From Capsicum annuum (lineage: Eukaryota > Streptophyta > Magnoliopsida > Solanales > Solanaceae): a stretch of 64,000 nucleotides of DNA. A program made the translations under genes and the position numbers. The notes below the pieces were generated by a model. It saw nothing but the letters and a program-made list of their open reading frames with translations. It did no database searches and was not told the DNA's origin. This document shows, piece by piece, positions 35,017 through 45,971 of this stretch (its first letter is position 1; each line of letters starts with the position of its first letter). The DNA lies in assembly GCF_002878395.1 (NCBI RefSeq), contig NC_061120.1:120217781-120281780 (forward strand). The letters run 5' to 3'.

Positions 35017-35597
35017 ATTGTGAAAAATGAGATTTGTTTTTTCGAGAGTGAATTTACGTGCTTTAGTTCTTATCCATTGCTTGATTATTATCTATTTAAT
35101 TACAATGTATTGTATGAAGATGATGATATCACTCCTAGTGAATTTCATTGTGGAATGAATCATTATAGTACTATTGGTCTTGAGAGTTATGCTTTGTGAA
35201 AAAATCAACTATGGGGAATGATCATGCTCAAAGGGAAGGTCCAAATCTCTTTTTGAAGGACATTCTCCCTGAAGATCCAAATCTCTTTTTCAAAGACAAT
35301 CATACATTTATGGGGAATGATCATGCTCAAAGGTAAGGTGGTATTTTTTTCTTATTGTATCTTGTTCTTTGCATGTTGTCATTCTTGATGGTATGATGGA
35401 TGTCGTCGATCCTAATAGTAGTCATACATATGTGGCCATCTTTGATAAGGCTGTTTTGTGAGACACCTATTTTTATTACATATTTCCTTATAATGATACC
35501 CATGATTCTATAGAGTGTATAGCATATGTTGGTAGGATTACCAACAGGCTAAATTGGAGTTTCCTTGACTCAGTTCTATGTTATCTCTTCTTATTTG
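35017..35597 (+). pseudogene. unidentified degenerate coding-like remnant, right part
   Basis: Directly after the duplication the frame reads IVKNEICFFESEF, CFSSYPLLDYYLFNYNVLY and EDDDITPSEFHCGMN, ending at a stop at 35199. It is in frame with the block ending at 27425, so element E landed in an already decaying reading frame. Beyond 35200 short broken readings continue. A 24-bp phrase (ATGGGGAATGATCATGCTCA plus AAGG) occurs at 35211 and again at 35310, and CCAAATCTCTTTTT occurs at about 35240 and 35277. Family unknown. Confidence 0.4.
35211..35333. repeat. short direct repeats, 99-bp and 37-bp spacing
   Basis: ATGGGGAATGATCATGCTCA is repeated exactly 99 bp apart, with an inner repeat of CCAAATCTCTTTTT 37 bp apart. 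Looks like a small local duplication in the remnant. Confidence 0.85.
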
Positions 35598-36934
35598 TGT
35601 CACGCCTCAAATTTTATTAAGACGGACATGAACCTGATTCCCTAAAGGATCGAAGAACCAACTTATAACCAATGAATATAAGCATATAACTTGATAATTT
35701 TAAGACATAGATAAGTATTGGTAGGATGTTCTAGTTAAAGAATACCAATATAGATAGGCCCAAAAATATATCTATATGACTTGGTTGTTGAGTCCTTAAT
35801 TACTAGAAGATAAGGCATCACTGCTCTTTACCTTAATATTAATCTACAAAGCCTCTAAGAGAGAAATAACTTTTTCTAGGTTGAGAATGACCCTTCCATA
35901 CCCTAAATTATAATACAATATCAAAATATATGATAAGGATTTGACAAATCCCAAATCCACCTGGAGCTCACAAAAAGTCATTGAGTTCACGTGCTTCAAT
36001 TGGGGAGATCTACTAGATGGAGTACCTACACCTGAATCACACAAAAAAATCAACCCTATGGGGAGTTTTAACACGAAAAAATGTACTAAAGGTATAAGAC
36101 ATGAATAAACTAAGTGTAAAACAAGCGGTCGAATTAAATCAAGTATAAATTATAGATAGATATAGTAGACCAACTTTGAATACATTTGTGGAATCATGTA
36201 CATTACATTATTTTCTCTTATTTTTGTTACTTTAATCTTCTTTTCTTTGTAAACTTCTTAAGGCATATGATGCAATGACCAGCTGTTCAGTGGTAAAAGA
36301 GGATAAGTACTCCACACACTCATCCAAACCATACTAGGCATTTTAAACACTGCGATACATTCCTCATAAATATGTAGTTTAGGATTGACTAATTCAAGAT
36401 ATTATAACCCATGAGCTAGTACCCAAAAATGCATAAATTAGGATTGTCCCATGCTAGGTATTTTAACTCCAGATCTACAATCCATAAAAATACCAACTCG
36501 CTTTTGGGATCGACCATGCAAGGCTCTTGACAGTTGTGCAACAAACCATAATTACATAGATTCAGTTTATCTTATTTCATTAACAAGGAAGATTGGTTTT
36601 TTTACTAGTTATTACTCTATTAAAGTTTGAATCTATAAAGGAGAATAACAAGATTAATATAAATACTAAGTCCACCCAAACTCATGTAATAGTCTAAAGA
36701 AGCAATTCTGTACTCATTTTGGTAAAAAAAGGCTATTCGAAAGCAACCAATCCTAACAGGGGTGATAGTGCCCACTATAAGTCTCAAAAATCAAACCTAA
36801 GGAAAGAACGTACGCAAACATAGGTTGAGGATTCAAAATCTCTTCTCGACGCACTAATTAATCTAGTATAAACCTATAGGATAAAAAAAATACTAACGTA
36901 AGGGAAATAAGATTTAAATCTGCTCTAACAACTT
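35598..36934 (-). repeat. LTR of element K, left part
   Basis: Non-coding, LTR-like text from TGTCACGCCTC to TCTGCTCTAACAACTT, where F starts. I see no ORF of note. The phrase continues plausibly as TCTCTAATACTG at 48347 once F is removed. Confidence 0.55.
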
Positions 36935-39412
36935 CGTAACACCCCAATTCTGCACCTCGGATGCCACATGGTGCTTACGACCCTAAAAGACCACAAGCTT
37001 ACCCATGAATAATACCTTCTATGTTCATTGAATAAAATACTTAAATAATGCAAAAGTTAGGCTAAAATTCCGTAAGGTTCACAATCTGAATACTAATAAA
37101 TATAGCAATTGATAATAATATCTGAAAACTGAATACTGTCTGAACTAGTCTAGTTTAAAAACCCTCTAACTAAACTATCTGAATTAGGATTTAATGGGAC
37201 AAGACCCCAACTAACTTTGACTAATAGAATAATAAATCTACTATAATACTAAAATAAATAATATCCTCGATGGATGAGGACTCGCTATTGAATCTGTTAC
37301 TGCTAACTAAATCTGACTAAGTGTGGTCAGGAACCTGAGCATCTGAACCTATGATATAATACATCATAGTGCAAGAAAAGAGTATACGATTAGCATATGA
37401 AATATACTGGTATGCTAGATAAGGTAAGGCTAAAATGCATGGGTTTATATGCATGAACAATAGCCGACTGAGTGATATGAATATAATTGAATAAGAGTAC
37501 ATGGATAAATGAAACTATTGTAAATAGTGAGTATGCAATACTGCGCATATACATATATATACTAAAACTGAATTCTGAGTTTTGATAACTGAGTAATTGA
37601 TATCTTAGATTACTAATAACTGAATTACTGATAACTAGGTGACTGATTTTGAAACTGAACTGAGCTCTACGCTGAGACTCAAACTGAAACTGTGGGAGGT
37701 AATCAACTAACCGACATGACCCTCTCTAAATAGATTGGCATCCAACCTATAACCCCAGTTAGAAGGGTGGCAATACCATCCCACAGGTACAGACACTGGC
37801 TTTGTGGATCTACTGAAATATCATCCCAAAGTACTGAGGGTCACCCTCTACTAGCAGGTTCCCTGATGAGGATGGTATTATCTTTAACTGGTAGGTGAAC
37901 ACCTTATCAACCCTCAATTGGCTATTTATTATCTCAACCTATATTGGATACATAGTTCTAGAATGCAAGGATTGCTACTAAGGATCAAACCCTCTGCTGA
38001 CAGGTGAGCCCCCATCCTTAGATTTGCTCGGTGCTAATCCTACTCCCAACTGAATGACATTGATTACTGGATTGATTGGAATGAGATGGGTTTAACTGAT
38101 TATTATAACTAACTAGGTACTACTTACGACATTGCAGAGACTATTCTGTAGCTACTGTGATTCTAGGTTTACAACTAGATTTAGGGTATTAAATACCCCG
38201 AGAACTCGATAGCATAATAGTAAACACGGGACAATCATGAAAAATTAACATTAGTTTCTTGTTCAGAATGCATTTATTTAGACATTTTGTCACATACTTT
38301 AGAGACATGTATTGAACATGAATGGGACCATATGATAACATACCATCATTTCACTATTAAACTTACATAGGCATTCTATCAAACACTTTGGGAGCATGAT
38401 TATCTCACGTAGAAATAAACACATATAATTATCATGGCCATGATATTCAACTTGTAAATTCAACGATTAATCATGAGAATCATATATTTCATCACACATG
38501 CTATCTTAATTTTATGATTCTTGTAATTATTTATGGATTGGAACCTAAACAACATCATAATTTTGAATACAATCTAATTCAAGCATGGAAATCACAAATC
38601 TACAAACTTGTTTTTTTAAATAGGGTTCTTGGACTCCATGGGTGAAAGGAACCCACGAATGAACACCTAACATACCTAAGTAATTCACTTCTTGAAGATT
38701 CTTGGAGGAATTCTTGAAAATTTATCTTGATTCTTGAAGACTAGGGTTTTGTTAACTAGGAGAGAATGATTTGATTTTGAGAGGAATTGAACAAATAATG
38801 ACTAATTAGGTTATTTAGGGCATTAATATCATGATTAGGACTGACTAGCATTATAGAGAAAGACCAATTTACCCCTGGAGAGAATTAAATTTTCGTCATT
38901 GAAAATCCCAATTTTAGCCTTCATCTTAATGCGGTGGGATTGCGATGAGCCACTATAAATCACTGGAACTGTTTAAAAATGGACCATGGTGAAATTGAAT
39001 TTTGGCACAACACAAAGATATCGTAGAGCCTCATAGGAAAATGACAATTGCAAAAATAGACATTGGTGCGACGCGCCGTTATGGCAATTGCTCACTGAAA
39101 AATGCCAAACAGGAACTGGAACATTGGTGTGATGTGGGCTTATCACGATAGCACACTGGAAATTGACGAAACTCAATTCGACCTTCACCACGATGCGGTG
39201 ATGCCTTCTTTGACATACTGTTTCACAATAGATGCTGTAACTTCTCACCTGGGTATCAGATTTGGGCAAAATTTATATCATTGGAAAGCTGACTGAATTT
39301 CCTAAATAATGGCAAGTCTTAAACTGAAAAATTCTGAGTATTTAGAAAATTTTTATACAGAGATACTCGTGTAATAAGAGCTAAACTGACCTAGGGAAAT
39401 GCAGGTATTACA
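36935..39412 (-). repeat. 3' LTR of element F
   Basis: Starts CGTAACACCCC (TG decayed to CG) and ends CAGGTATTACA at 39412. 2.48 kb. The part at about 38930-39200 has repeats of roughly 62-bp spacing with GCGATGAGCCACT-, GCAATTGCTCACT- and GATAGCACACTGGA-type phrases. Confidence 0.85.
38930..39200. repeat. imperfect ~62-bp repeats in 3' LTR of F
   Basis: Phrases GATGAGCCACTAT, GTAGAGCCTCATAGG, GCAATTGCTCACTG and GATAGCACACTGG recur at about 60-75 bp. The homologous array in the 5' LTR is at 47860-48130 and includes GGCGCGATGCGCGGTTATCG. Confidence 0.6.
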
Positions 39413-39425
39413 ATATCTCCCCCAT
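39413..39425 (-). other. polypurine tract of element F
   Basis: Minus strand ATGGGGGAGATAT directly before the 3' LTR. Confidence 0.85.
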
Positions 39426-39639
39426 GGAACATTCGTCCTTGAATTAGACTGATTAAGCTGACAAATACTAATAGACTAAGTTTACATACTAAACATGCAC
39501 AACTGAAGCATGAGCACATGACTGAACTAATTCATGAATGCATGACTATCATGAAGATAATATACAACGGTAATTGATACTAAGGTTTGTAACTGTAACT
39601 GAACATAAAACTTAGTAAATCTAAGAAAGACATTTACCT

Positions 39640-40900
39640 AAAGTGGAGTCTGAGTTTACAGAAAAGAGGTGATACTTGGTCTGCATATCTACTTCTATTT
39701 CCTAAGTAGCTCCTTCAACTGACTAGTTCCACTAATGAACTTCGACCCAGGGAACTTTTTTGTTTCTTAGTCTACGAATCTGGTGATCGAGGATTTGGAC
39801 TAGAACCTCTTCAAAAGAGAGATCATTCTTAATATCTATGCCCTCTAAGGGGACTACAACAGTAGGGCCACCAAATCATTTCTTTAGATAGGAGACGTGG
39901 AATACTGGATGTACTAAAGATAATCTTGAACGTAACTCAAGCTCGTAAGCTACCTTTTTGAAATGATTGAGAATTCTATAAGGACCAATATATCGGGGAC
40001 TCAGCTTTCCCTTCTTCCCAAACCACTTTACTCCCTTCATGGGAGAGATTTTTAAGTACACAAAATCACCAATCAAAAACTCGAGATTCTTTCTCCTAAC
40101 ATCTACATTTGATTTTTGTGGGCTCTGGGTTGCCCTAAGCCTTTCTCTGATAAACTGAACTTTCTCTAAAACATTAAACACCATACCAAGCCCTAATACT
40201 GCATTCTCACCTATCTCAAAACAACTAATTGGGGATCTATATCTCCTACCATAAAGTTCCTCAAATAGAGCCATATGAATACTAGAATGATAACTATTAT
40301 TATATAAGAATTCCATCAAAGGCAAGTGGCCATCCCAACTACCTTTAAAATCAATAATGCATGTTCTTATCTTATCTTCTAGAGTCTGGATGGTCCTTTC
40401 TGCTTGACAATCTGTCTTGGGTGAAAGGTTGTACTGAGTTGAATTTGGGTACCAAGACCCTTCTGAAAAGCTTTCCAAAAGTGCATACCTCTATCTGAAA
40501 TGATGGATACTGGGACTCCGTGCAAGTTGACCAACTCTATGATATAGAGTTTAGCATAGTCCTCGGCTGTATAGAAAGTATGGACTAGCATAAAATGAGT
40601 AGATTTGGTCATCCTATCCATGTTCACTTCTTCCCATTTCCATGTGGGAACACGAAACTCCTACATGGACCCATTAGGATTCTGATGCTTAATCTTAACA
40701 TGCTGATATATAGATCACTTAGCTACAAACTTTGTGATATCCCTCTTCATCCAACTCCACCAATAGATCTCCCACAAATTGTGGTACATCTTAGTGAACC
40801 CTGCATGAATCGAGTAGCGTGCACCATGCGCTTTAGCAAGAATTCGTTGTCTCAAGTCATCACCTAGTACAGATAGTCGACCCTGGCAATGCAACACACA
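39640..40900 (-). pseudogene. integrase and chromodomain, element F
   Basis: Zinc domain at 40897-40715 (YWWSWMKRDITKFVAK, HAGFTKMYH). The core follows with MNMDRMTKSTHFMLV, where a stretch of about 25 residues between the NMD and DRMTK blocks is missing, then VPVSIISDRGMHFWKAF (second catalytic D kept; 40627-40379). The next frame (40478-39876) reads SPKTDCQAERTIQTLEDKIR (catalytic E kept), SYHSSIHMALFEELYGRRYR and IGPYRILNHFKKVAYELELR (GPY motif). Chromodomain text (LVQILDHQIRRLRNKKVPWV) follows to about 39660. The 200-codon frame is unusually well kept. Confidence 0.88.
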
Positions 40901-42208
40901 ATCTCTCTCTTGGGAGAAAACCTCTACTTTTTGATCGCTGACTGACTATTTTAGCTTAACTAGACTAGGATCTGTATCCTACTTTTCCTTTACTTTAGAA
41001 ACCAGAGATGATTCTAAACTATTCTGCACCCGTACACTACCCTCTCCTGGATCGACCAAGCAGTCACCTAGTCAGGCAAGCTGATGAACTTCTTGAACTA
41101 ACTTCTTTTTACCATCCTTGACGTGAGCAACACTACCCATAGAAAACCCACTGAGAGCATCTACCACTACATTGGCCTTGCCCGGATGATGCAGAACACT
41201 CATATCATAATCTTTCAACAACTCTAACCACCTTATCTGAAGAAAATTTAGGTCTTTCTGTGAGAATACATACTGCAAGGTTTTATGATCTATGAACATA
41301 TCTACATGCAGCCCATACAAGTAATGCCTCAAAATTTTTAAGGCAAACACAATAGCTGCTAATTCAAGATCGTGGGTAGGGTAATTCTTCACATGAGGCT
41401 TAAGATTTATAAAATTATAGTCTATGACCTTAACTCTCTGTATGAGGACACAACCCAAACCTACTCTGGATGCATCACGGTATACAAAAAACCTATCTGA
41501 GCCATTTGGTAACACTAAAACTTGGGCTAAGGTGGGTCGAGTCTTAAATTCTTGAAAACTCTTCTCACAAGAATCTAACCACTAAAACTTTACTTTTTTC
41601 TAAGTCAATCTGAACATGAGGGATGCAATAGATGAAAACCCTTCAACAAACCGACAGTAATTGCTAGCTAAACCCAAGAAACTCCTGATATCTAATGGAG
41701 AAATAGGTCTAGGAAAGTTTCTCACTACCTTAATCCTTTGAGTATCAACTCTAATGCCATCACTGGAAATGACATGACCAAGGAATACTACTAACCTTAG
41801 CAAAAATTCGCACTTATTGAATTTGGCGAATAATTGATGGGCCCTGAGAGTATGAAGTATAATTCTGAGGTGATCTACGTAATCATTCTTGCTATAAAAA
41901 TAAATAAGAATGTAATAGATGAAGACTATAACGAACATTTCCAAGTACCGCTTAAACACGCGATTCATTAAGACTATGAGAGCTACTAAGCCATTTGTGA
42001 TATCAAAGGACATGACTAGAAACTTGAAGTAACCATACTGAGTTCAGAAAGCTATTTTTAGAATGTCATCTTCTCTGAATCTGAGCTAATGATAGCCGGA
42101 TCTAAGGTCTGTCATACAAAAATAAATGGCATCCTAAAGTTGGTCGAACAAGTCATCGATTCGAGGAAGCGGGTATTTGTTCTTTACTATGCTTTGTTCA
42201 ACTAGTGG
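40617..42208. repeat. tandem duplication in F pol, copy 1 (1,592 bp)
   Basis: Repeats at a constant offset of 1,592 bp as 42209-43800. By eye I count about 14 differences, roughly 99% identity. The copy includes part of RT, all of RNase H, the linker and the integrase zinc domain. The right edge is CAACTAGTGG at 42208. Confidence 0.95.
41072..42205 (-). pseudogene. RT C-terminal part and RNase H, element F, copy 1
   Basis: RT at 42013-41600: MSFDITNGLVALIVLMNRVF, then FVIVFIYYILIYFYSKNDYV, where the FIDD active site reads FIYY (both aspartates replaced), then FAKFNKCEFLLRLVVFLGHV and SFLGLASNYCRFVEGFSS. RNase H at 41515-41072: DRFFVYRDASRVGLGCVLIQ (D kept), HDLELAAIVFALKILRHYLY, FIDHKTLQYVFSQKDLNF and GKANVVVDALSGFSMGS. 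The frames are open for over 130 codons each despite the dead active site. Copy 2 differs at only a few codons. Confidence 0.9.
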
Positions 42209-43800
42209 TCCATGTTCACTTCTTCCCATTTCCATGAGGGAACACGAAACTCCTACATGGACCCATTAGGATTCTGATGCTTAATCTTAACATGCTGATA
42301 TATAGATCACTTAGCTACAAACTTTGTGATATCCCTCTTCATCCAACTCCACCAATAGATCTCCTACAAATTGTGGTACATCTTAGTGAACCCTGCATGA
42401 ATCGAGTAGCGTGCACCATGCGCTTCAGCAAGAATTCGTTGTCTCAAGTCATCACCTAGTACAGATAGTCGACCCTGGCAATGCAACACACAATCTCTCT
42501 CTTGGGAGAAAACCTCTACTTTTTTATCGCTGACTGACTATTTTAGCTTAACTAGACTAGGATCTGTTTCCTACTTTTCCTTTACTTTAGAAACCAGAGA
42601 TGATTCTAAACTATTCTGCACCCGTACACTACCCTCTTCTGGATCGACCAAGCAGACACATAGTCAGGCAAGCTGATGAACTTCTTGAACTAACTTCTTT
42701 TTACCATCCTTGACGTGAGCAACACTACCCATAGAAAACCCACTGAGAGCATCTACCACTACATTGGCCTTGCCCGGATGATGCAGAACACTCATATCAT
42801 AATCTTTCAACAACTCTAACCACCTTCTCTGAAGAAAATTTAGGTCTTTCTGTGAGAATACATACTGCAAGGTTTTATGATCTATGAACATATCTACATG
42901 CAGCCCATACAAGTAATGCCTCAAAATTTTTAAGGCAAACACAATAGCTGCTAATTCAAGATCGTGGGTAGGGTAATTCTTCACATGAGGCTTAAGATTT
43001 ATAAAATTATAGTCTATGACCTTAACTCTCTGTTTGAGGACACAACCCAAACCTACTCTGGATGCATCACGGTATACAAAAAACCTATCTGAGCCATTTG
43101 GTAACACTAAAACTTGGGCTAAGGTGGGTCGAGTCGTAAATTCTTGAAAACTCTTCTCACAAGAATCTAACCACTAAAACTTTACTTTTTTCTAAGTCAA
43201 TCTGAACATGAGGGATGCAATAGATGAAAACCCTTCAACAAACCGATAGTAATTGCTAGCTAAACCCAAGAAACTCCTGATATCTAATGGAGAAATAGGT
43301 CTAGGAAAGTTTCTCACTACCTTAATCCTTTGAGTATCAACTCTAATGCCATCACTGGAAATGACATGACCAAGGAATACTACTAACCTTAGCAAAAATT
43401 CGCACTTATTGAATTTGGCGAATAATTGATGGGCCCTGAGAGTATGAAGTATAATTCTGAGGTGATCTACGTAATCATTCTTGCTATAAAAATAAATAAG
43501 AATGTAATAGATGAAGACTATAACGAACATTTCCAAGTACCGCTTAAACACGCGATTCATTAAGACTATGAGAGCTACTAAGCCATTTGTGATATCAAAG
43601 GACATGACTAGAAACTTGAAGTAACCATACTGAGTTCAGAAAGCTATTTTTAGAATGTTATCTTCTCTGAATCTGAGCTAATGATAGCCGGATCTAAGGT
43701 CTGTCATACAAAAATAAATGGCATCCTAAAGTTGGTCGAACAAGTCATCGATTCGAGGAAGCGGGTATTTGTTCTTGACTATGCTTTGTTCAACTAGTGG
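42209..43800. repeat. tandem duplication in F pol, copy 2 (1,592 bp)
   Basis: Starts TCCATGTTCACTTC like copy 1 (40617). The right end CAACTAGTGG passes into unique RT sequence (TAATCTATACATATTCC) at 43801. The junction shares at most a few bases with the target. Confidence 0.95.
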
Positions 43801-43960
43801 TAATCTATACATATTCCAAGGGAACTTCCTTTCTTACGCATGAACAAGACTAGTGTACCCCATAGGAAAATGTTGGGTCTGAGGAACTCCTTATCTAAAA
43901 GGTTCTTTAACTGTTCTTTTAACTCTCTAAGTTTAGCTGGTGCCATTCTGTATGGCGAAA
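42664..43960 (-). pseudogene. RT and RNase H, element F, copy 2 with unique RT N-terminus
   Basis: 43960-43801 is the unique RT entry (decayed RKKDGSLR- and IDYRQLN-type segment). 43605-43192 and 43107-42664 repeat the RT and RNase H frames of copy 1 nearly residue for residue, including the FIYY change, so the lesion is older than the duplication. One visible difference: SNYYRF here, SNYCRF in copy 1. A zinc-domain fragment at about 42490-42260 then ends at the junction 42208/42209, so no integrase core follows this copy. Confidence 0.9.
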
Positions 43961-44600
43961 TAGATATGGGCTAAGTATCTGGAAGAAGGTATCTTCCAAA
44001 GTCTTTTTCCCTTTCAGGAGAAACTCCAAGAACATCTTCATGGAACACATATGAGAATTTATTTATTACATAAACTGACTCAAGACTAAGAGTCTTTGAA
44101 CTATAGTCCTTGCCTCGCACAAGATGATAGACAAATCCATTGGATGTCATTTTTCTTGCTCTAAGGTATAAAATCAAATGACCCTTAAGCACTGTAGTGC
44201 TACCCCTCCATTCAAGGATTGGTTTATTTTGAAACAAAAAATGAAAAATTCTATTTCTACATTCAACTAAGGCATAGCATGAATAGATCCAATCAATGCC
44301 AAGAATGACGTTAAAATCTGTCATCTCTAACTCTACTAAGTCTGCTGAAGTGACTTTCTGAAATATCATAACCGAACAGTTCCTGTATACCCGTCGGGCT
44401 ATGATAGACTAACCCACTAGGGTAGAGACTAAGAAAGGTTCTGTTAAGACTTCAGTTTGACATTAATGTTGATTGCTATGTAAAGAGTTACAAAATACAG
44501 AGAAGCTCCTATATCTAATAAGGCATAAACATGTAAATGGAAGATCTGTTATGTAACAGTGACCACATCAGGAAAACTTTGCTAATCTTGAATGGACTAA
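43961..44600 (-). pseudogene. aspartic protease, element F
   Basis: Minus reading near 44525-44490 gives YALLDIGASLYFVTLYIAIN, the retropepsin active site with D kept (usual LIDPGASLSFVTPYVA). The frame at 44369-43971 continues with VELEMTDFNVILGIDWIYS, CYALVECRNR and FHEDVLGVSPEREKDFGRYL, the protease end and RT linker. Frame changes and stops separate the two parts. Located between zinc knuckle and RT as expected. Confidence 0.85.
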
Positions 44601-44609
44601 AGTGCATAA

Positions 44610-45756
44610 AGCCTGTTTAGGTATTGCCCATTGGTGGCACTAGAAGCAGCACCCTGCTGATTCGAGCGATCATACTGAGCTGAAAGACGATTGTACTGAC
44701 CCTATGAACCTGACTGAGGACAATATTTAATTCTATATCCTGGCTTACCACACCTAAAGCAAACATCACTACCTGCCCTACAGACACCCTGATGGTTTCT
44801 GCCGCATTTCTAGGAAAGGGGACTTGTTCGAGTACTGTTGACACTACCCTGAGATTTAGATCCTAGCGCCCTATATTTGATGCTATTTTTGAAATTAGGT
44901 ATTGAAGCACTAGCTGAGGAAGGAGCTGGAACTAAATATTTTGGGCAAAATGGGGAACGGTTACCACTTTCTGATTTAGGCTGAGTGAAATTGAAGCTAC
45001 TTGTTCTAACTCTCTTATTTTACCCCTCTCTCCTTATTCTTAGCCTTTTATATCTACTAAGTATAGACCATTAGCCTGGATATGCCAATCTTCTTAACTA
45101 ACATTGCAGTTCTACACTCCTTAACCACACTCTCTAACACCCAGACACAAATTTGCTCATTCTTGACCTATTTTCTCCTACTACATAGGGTGCATACCTA
45201 GCTAACTGAGTAAACTTGAGGGAATAATTTTTCACACTCATGTTTCCTTGTTTGAGATTGATGAACTCTAAAACTTTGGCTTCCCTCAAATCAAGGGGAA
45301 AGAATCTATCTAGAAAAATATTAGCAAACTCTTCCCATTCTATGGGCCCTGCATTTGTGCCCTTGTCTACCTTAAACTACTTAAACCATGTATTAGCTAC
45401 ATCTTGTAGCTGGTAGGTATTTAACTAAGCACTCTGACTGGAAGTCACTTCCATAATACATGTGACTTTCTGTACCTGATGAGAAACTCCTGTAGATCCT
45501 CTTTAGACTTAGATCCTGAAAATAGGGGAGGATTCATTTAGGTGAAGTCCCGAATCCTGGCTGTAGTAGTATTGGCCACTGGGTTGGCCTGAATAGTAGC
45601 TGGATGTTTTTTCTGGGCTACTATAGAATGGGCTAGAGTAGTGAACACAGCTCTAAATTCTGCATGGGAGACATCCTCATCCAGGGGATCTGCCTGAACG
45701 GGCAGAGGTGCTGGCTGTTTTCTAATTCTTCTTTCATTGGTGTTTTTGGGAGGCAT
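44610..45756 (-). pseudogene. gag: gag with zinc knuckle, element F
   Basis: The start ATG at 45756 opens MPPKNTNERRIRKQ, the usual MPPR/K start of Tekay gag, followed by VSHAEFRAVFTTLAHSIVA (to 45538). The capsid core continues to about 44860 in broken frames. At about 44840-44720 the nucleocapsid reads NHQGVCRAGSDVCFRCGKPG then YRIKYCP, a CCHC knuckle in which the histidine has become tyrosine. The region then passes to the protease. RNA binding would be impaired. Stops make it a pseudogene. Confidence 0.85.
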
Positions 45757-45759
45757 ATT

Positions 45760-45955
45760 CTATAAAAGGAAGGAATAAATTAATTAGATTAAGAGTTTAA
45801 CTTGAGCTCATAGTCACTCGCACTACATGAATACTGAAACTTTTCCTAAAAACGCCTTGTAACCTCTTTCCCATAAGTGTGGTGCGCTATACACCCATGC
45901 ACAAGACTCTACTTGGTGTATCTTTCAGACTCACTAGGTATCTATTCAACGTTAG
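45760..45955 (-). other. untranslated leader of element F
   Basis: Between primer site and gag start. Contains TTTTCCTAAAAACGCCTTGT at 45841 and ATAAGTGTGGTGCGCTATAC, phrases that recur in the leaders of A and C, and partly in E. Confidence 0.65.
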
Positions 45956-45967
45956 GCTATGATACCA
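45956..45967 (-). other. primer binding site, initiator tRNA-Met (element F)
   Basis: Plus strand GCTATGATACCA, 11 of 12 bases of the expected sequence, four bases from the LTR edge at 45972. Confidence 0.85.
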
Positions 45968-45971
45968 AGTT

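Noticed and set aside
40617..43800. The 1.6-kb repeats as a pair of LTRs
   Set aside because: They are adjacent, lack TG...CA ends and consist of RT/RNase H/integrase coding sequence.
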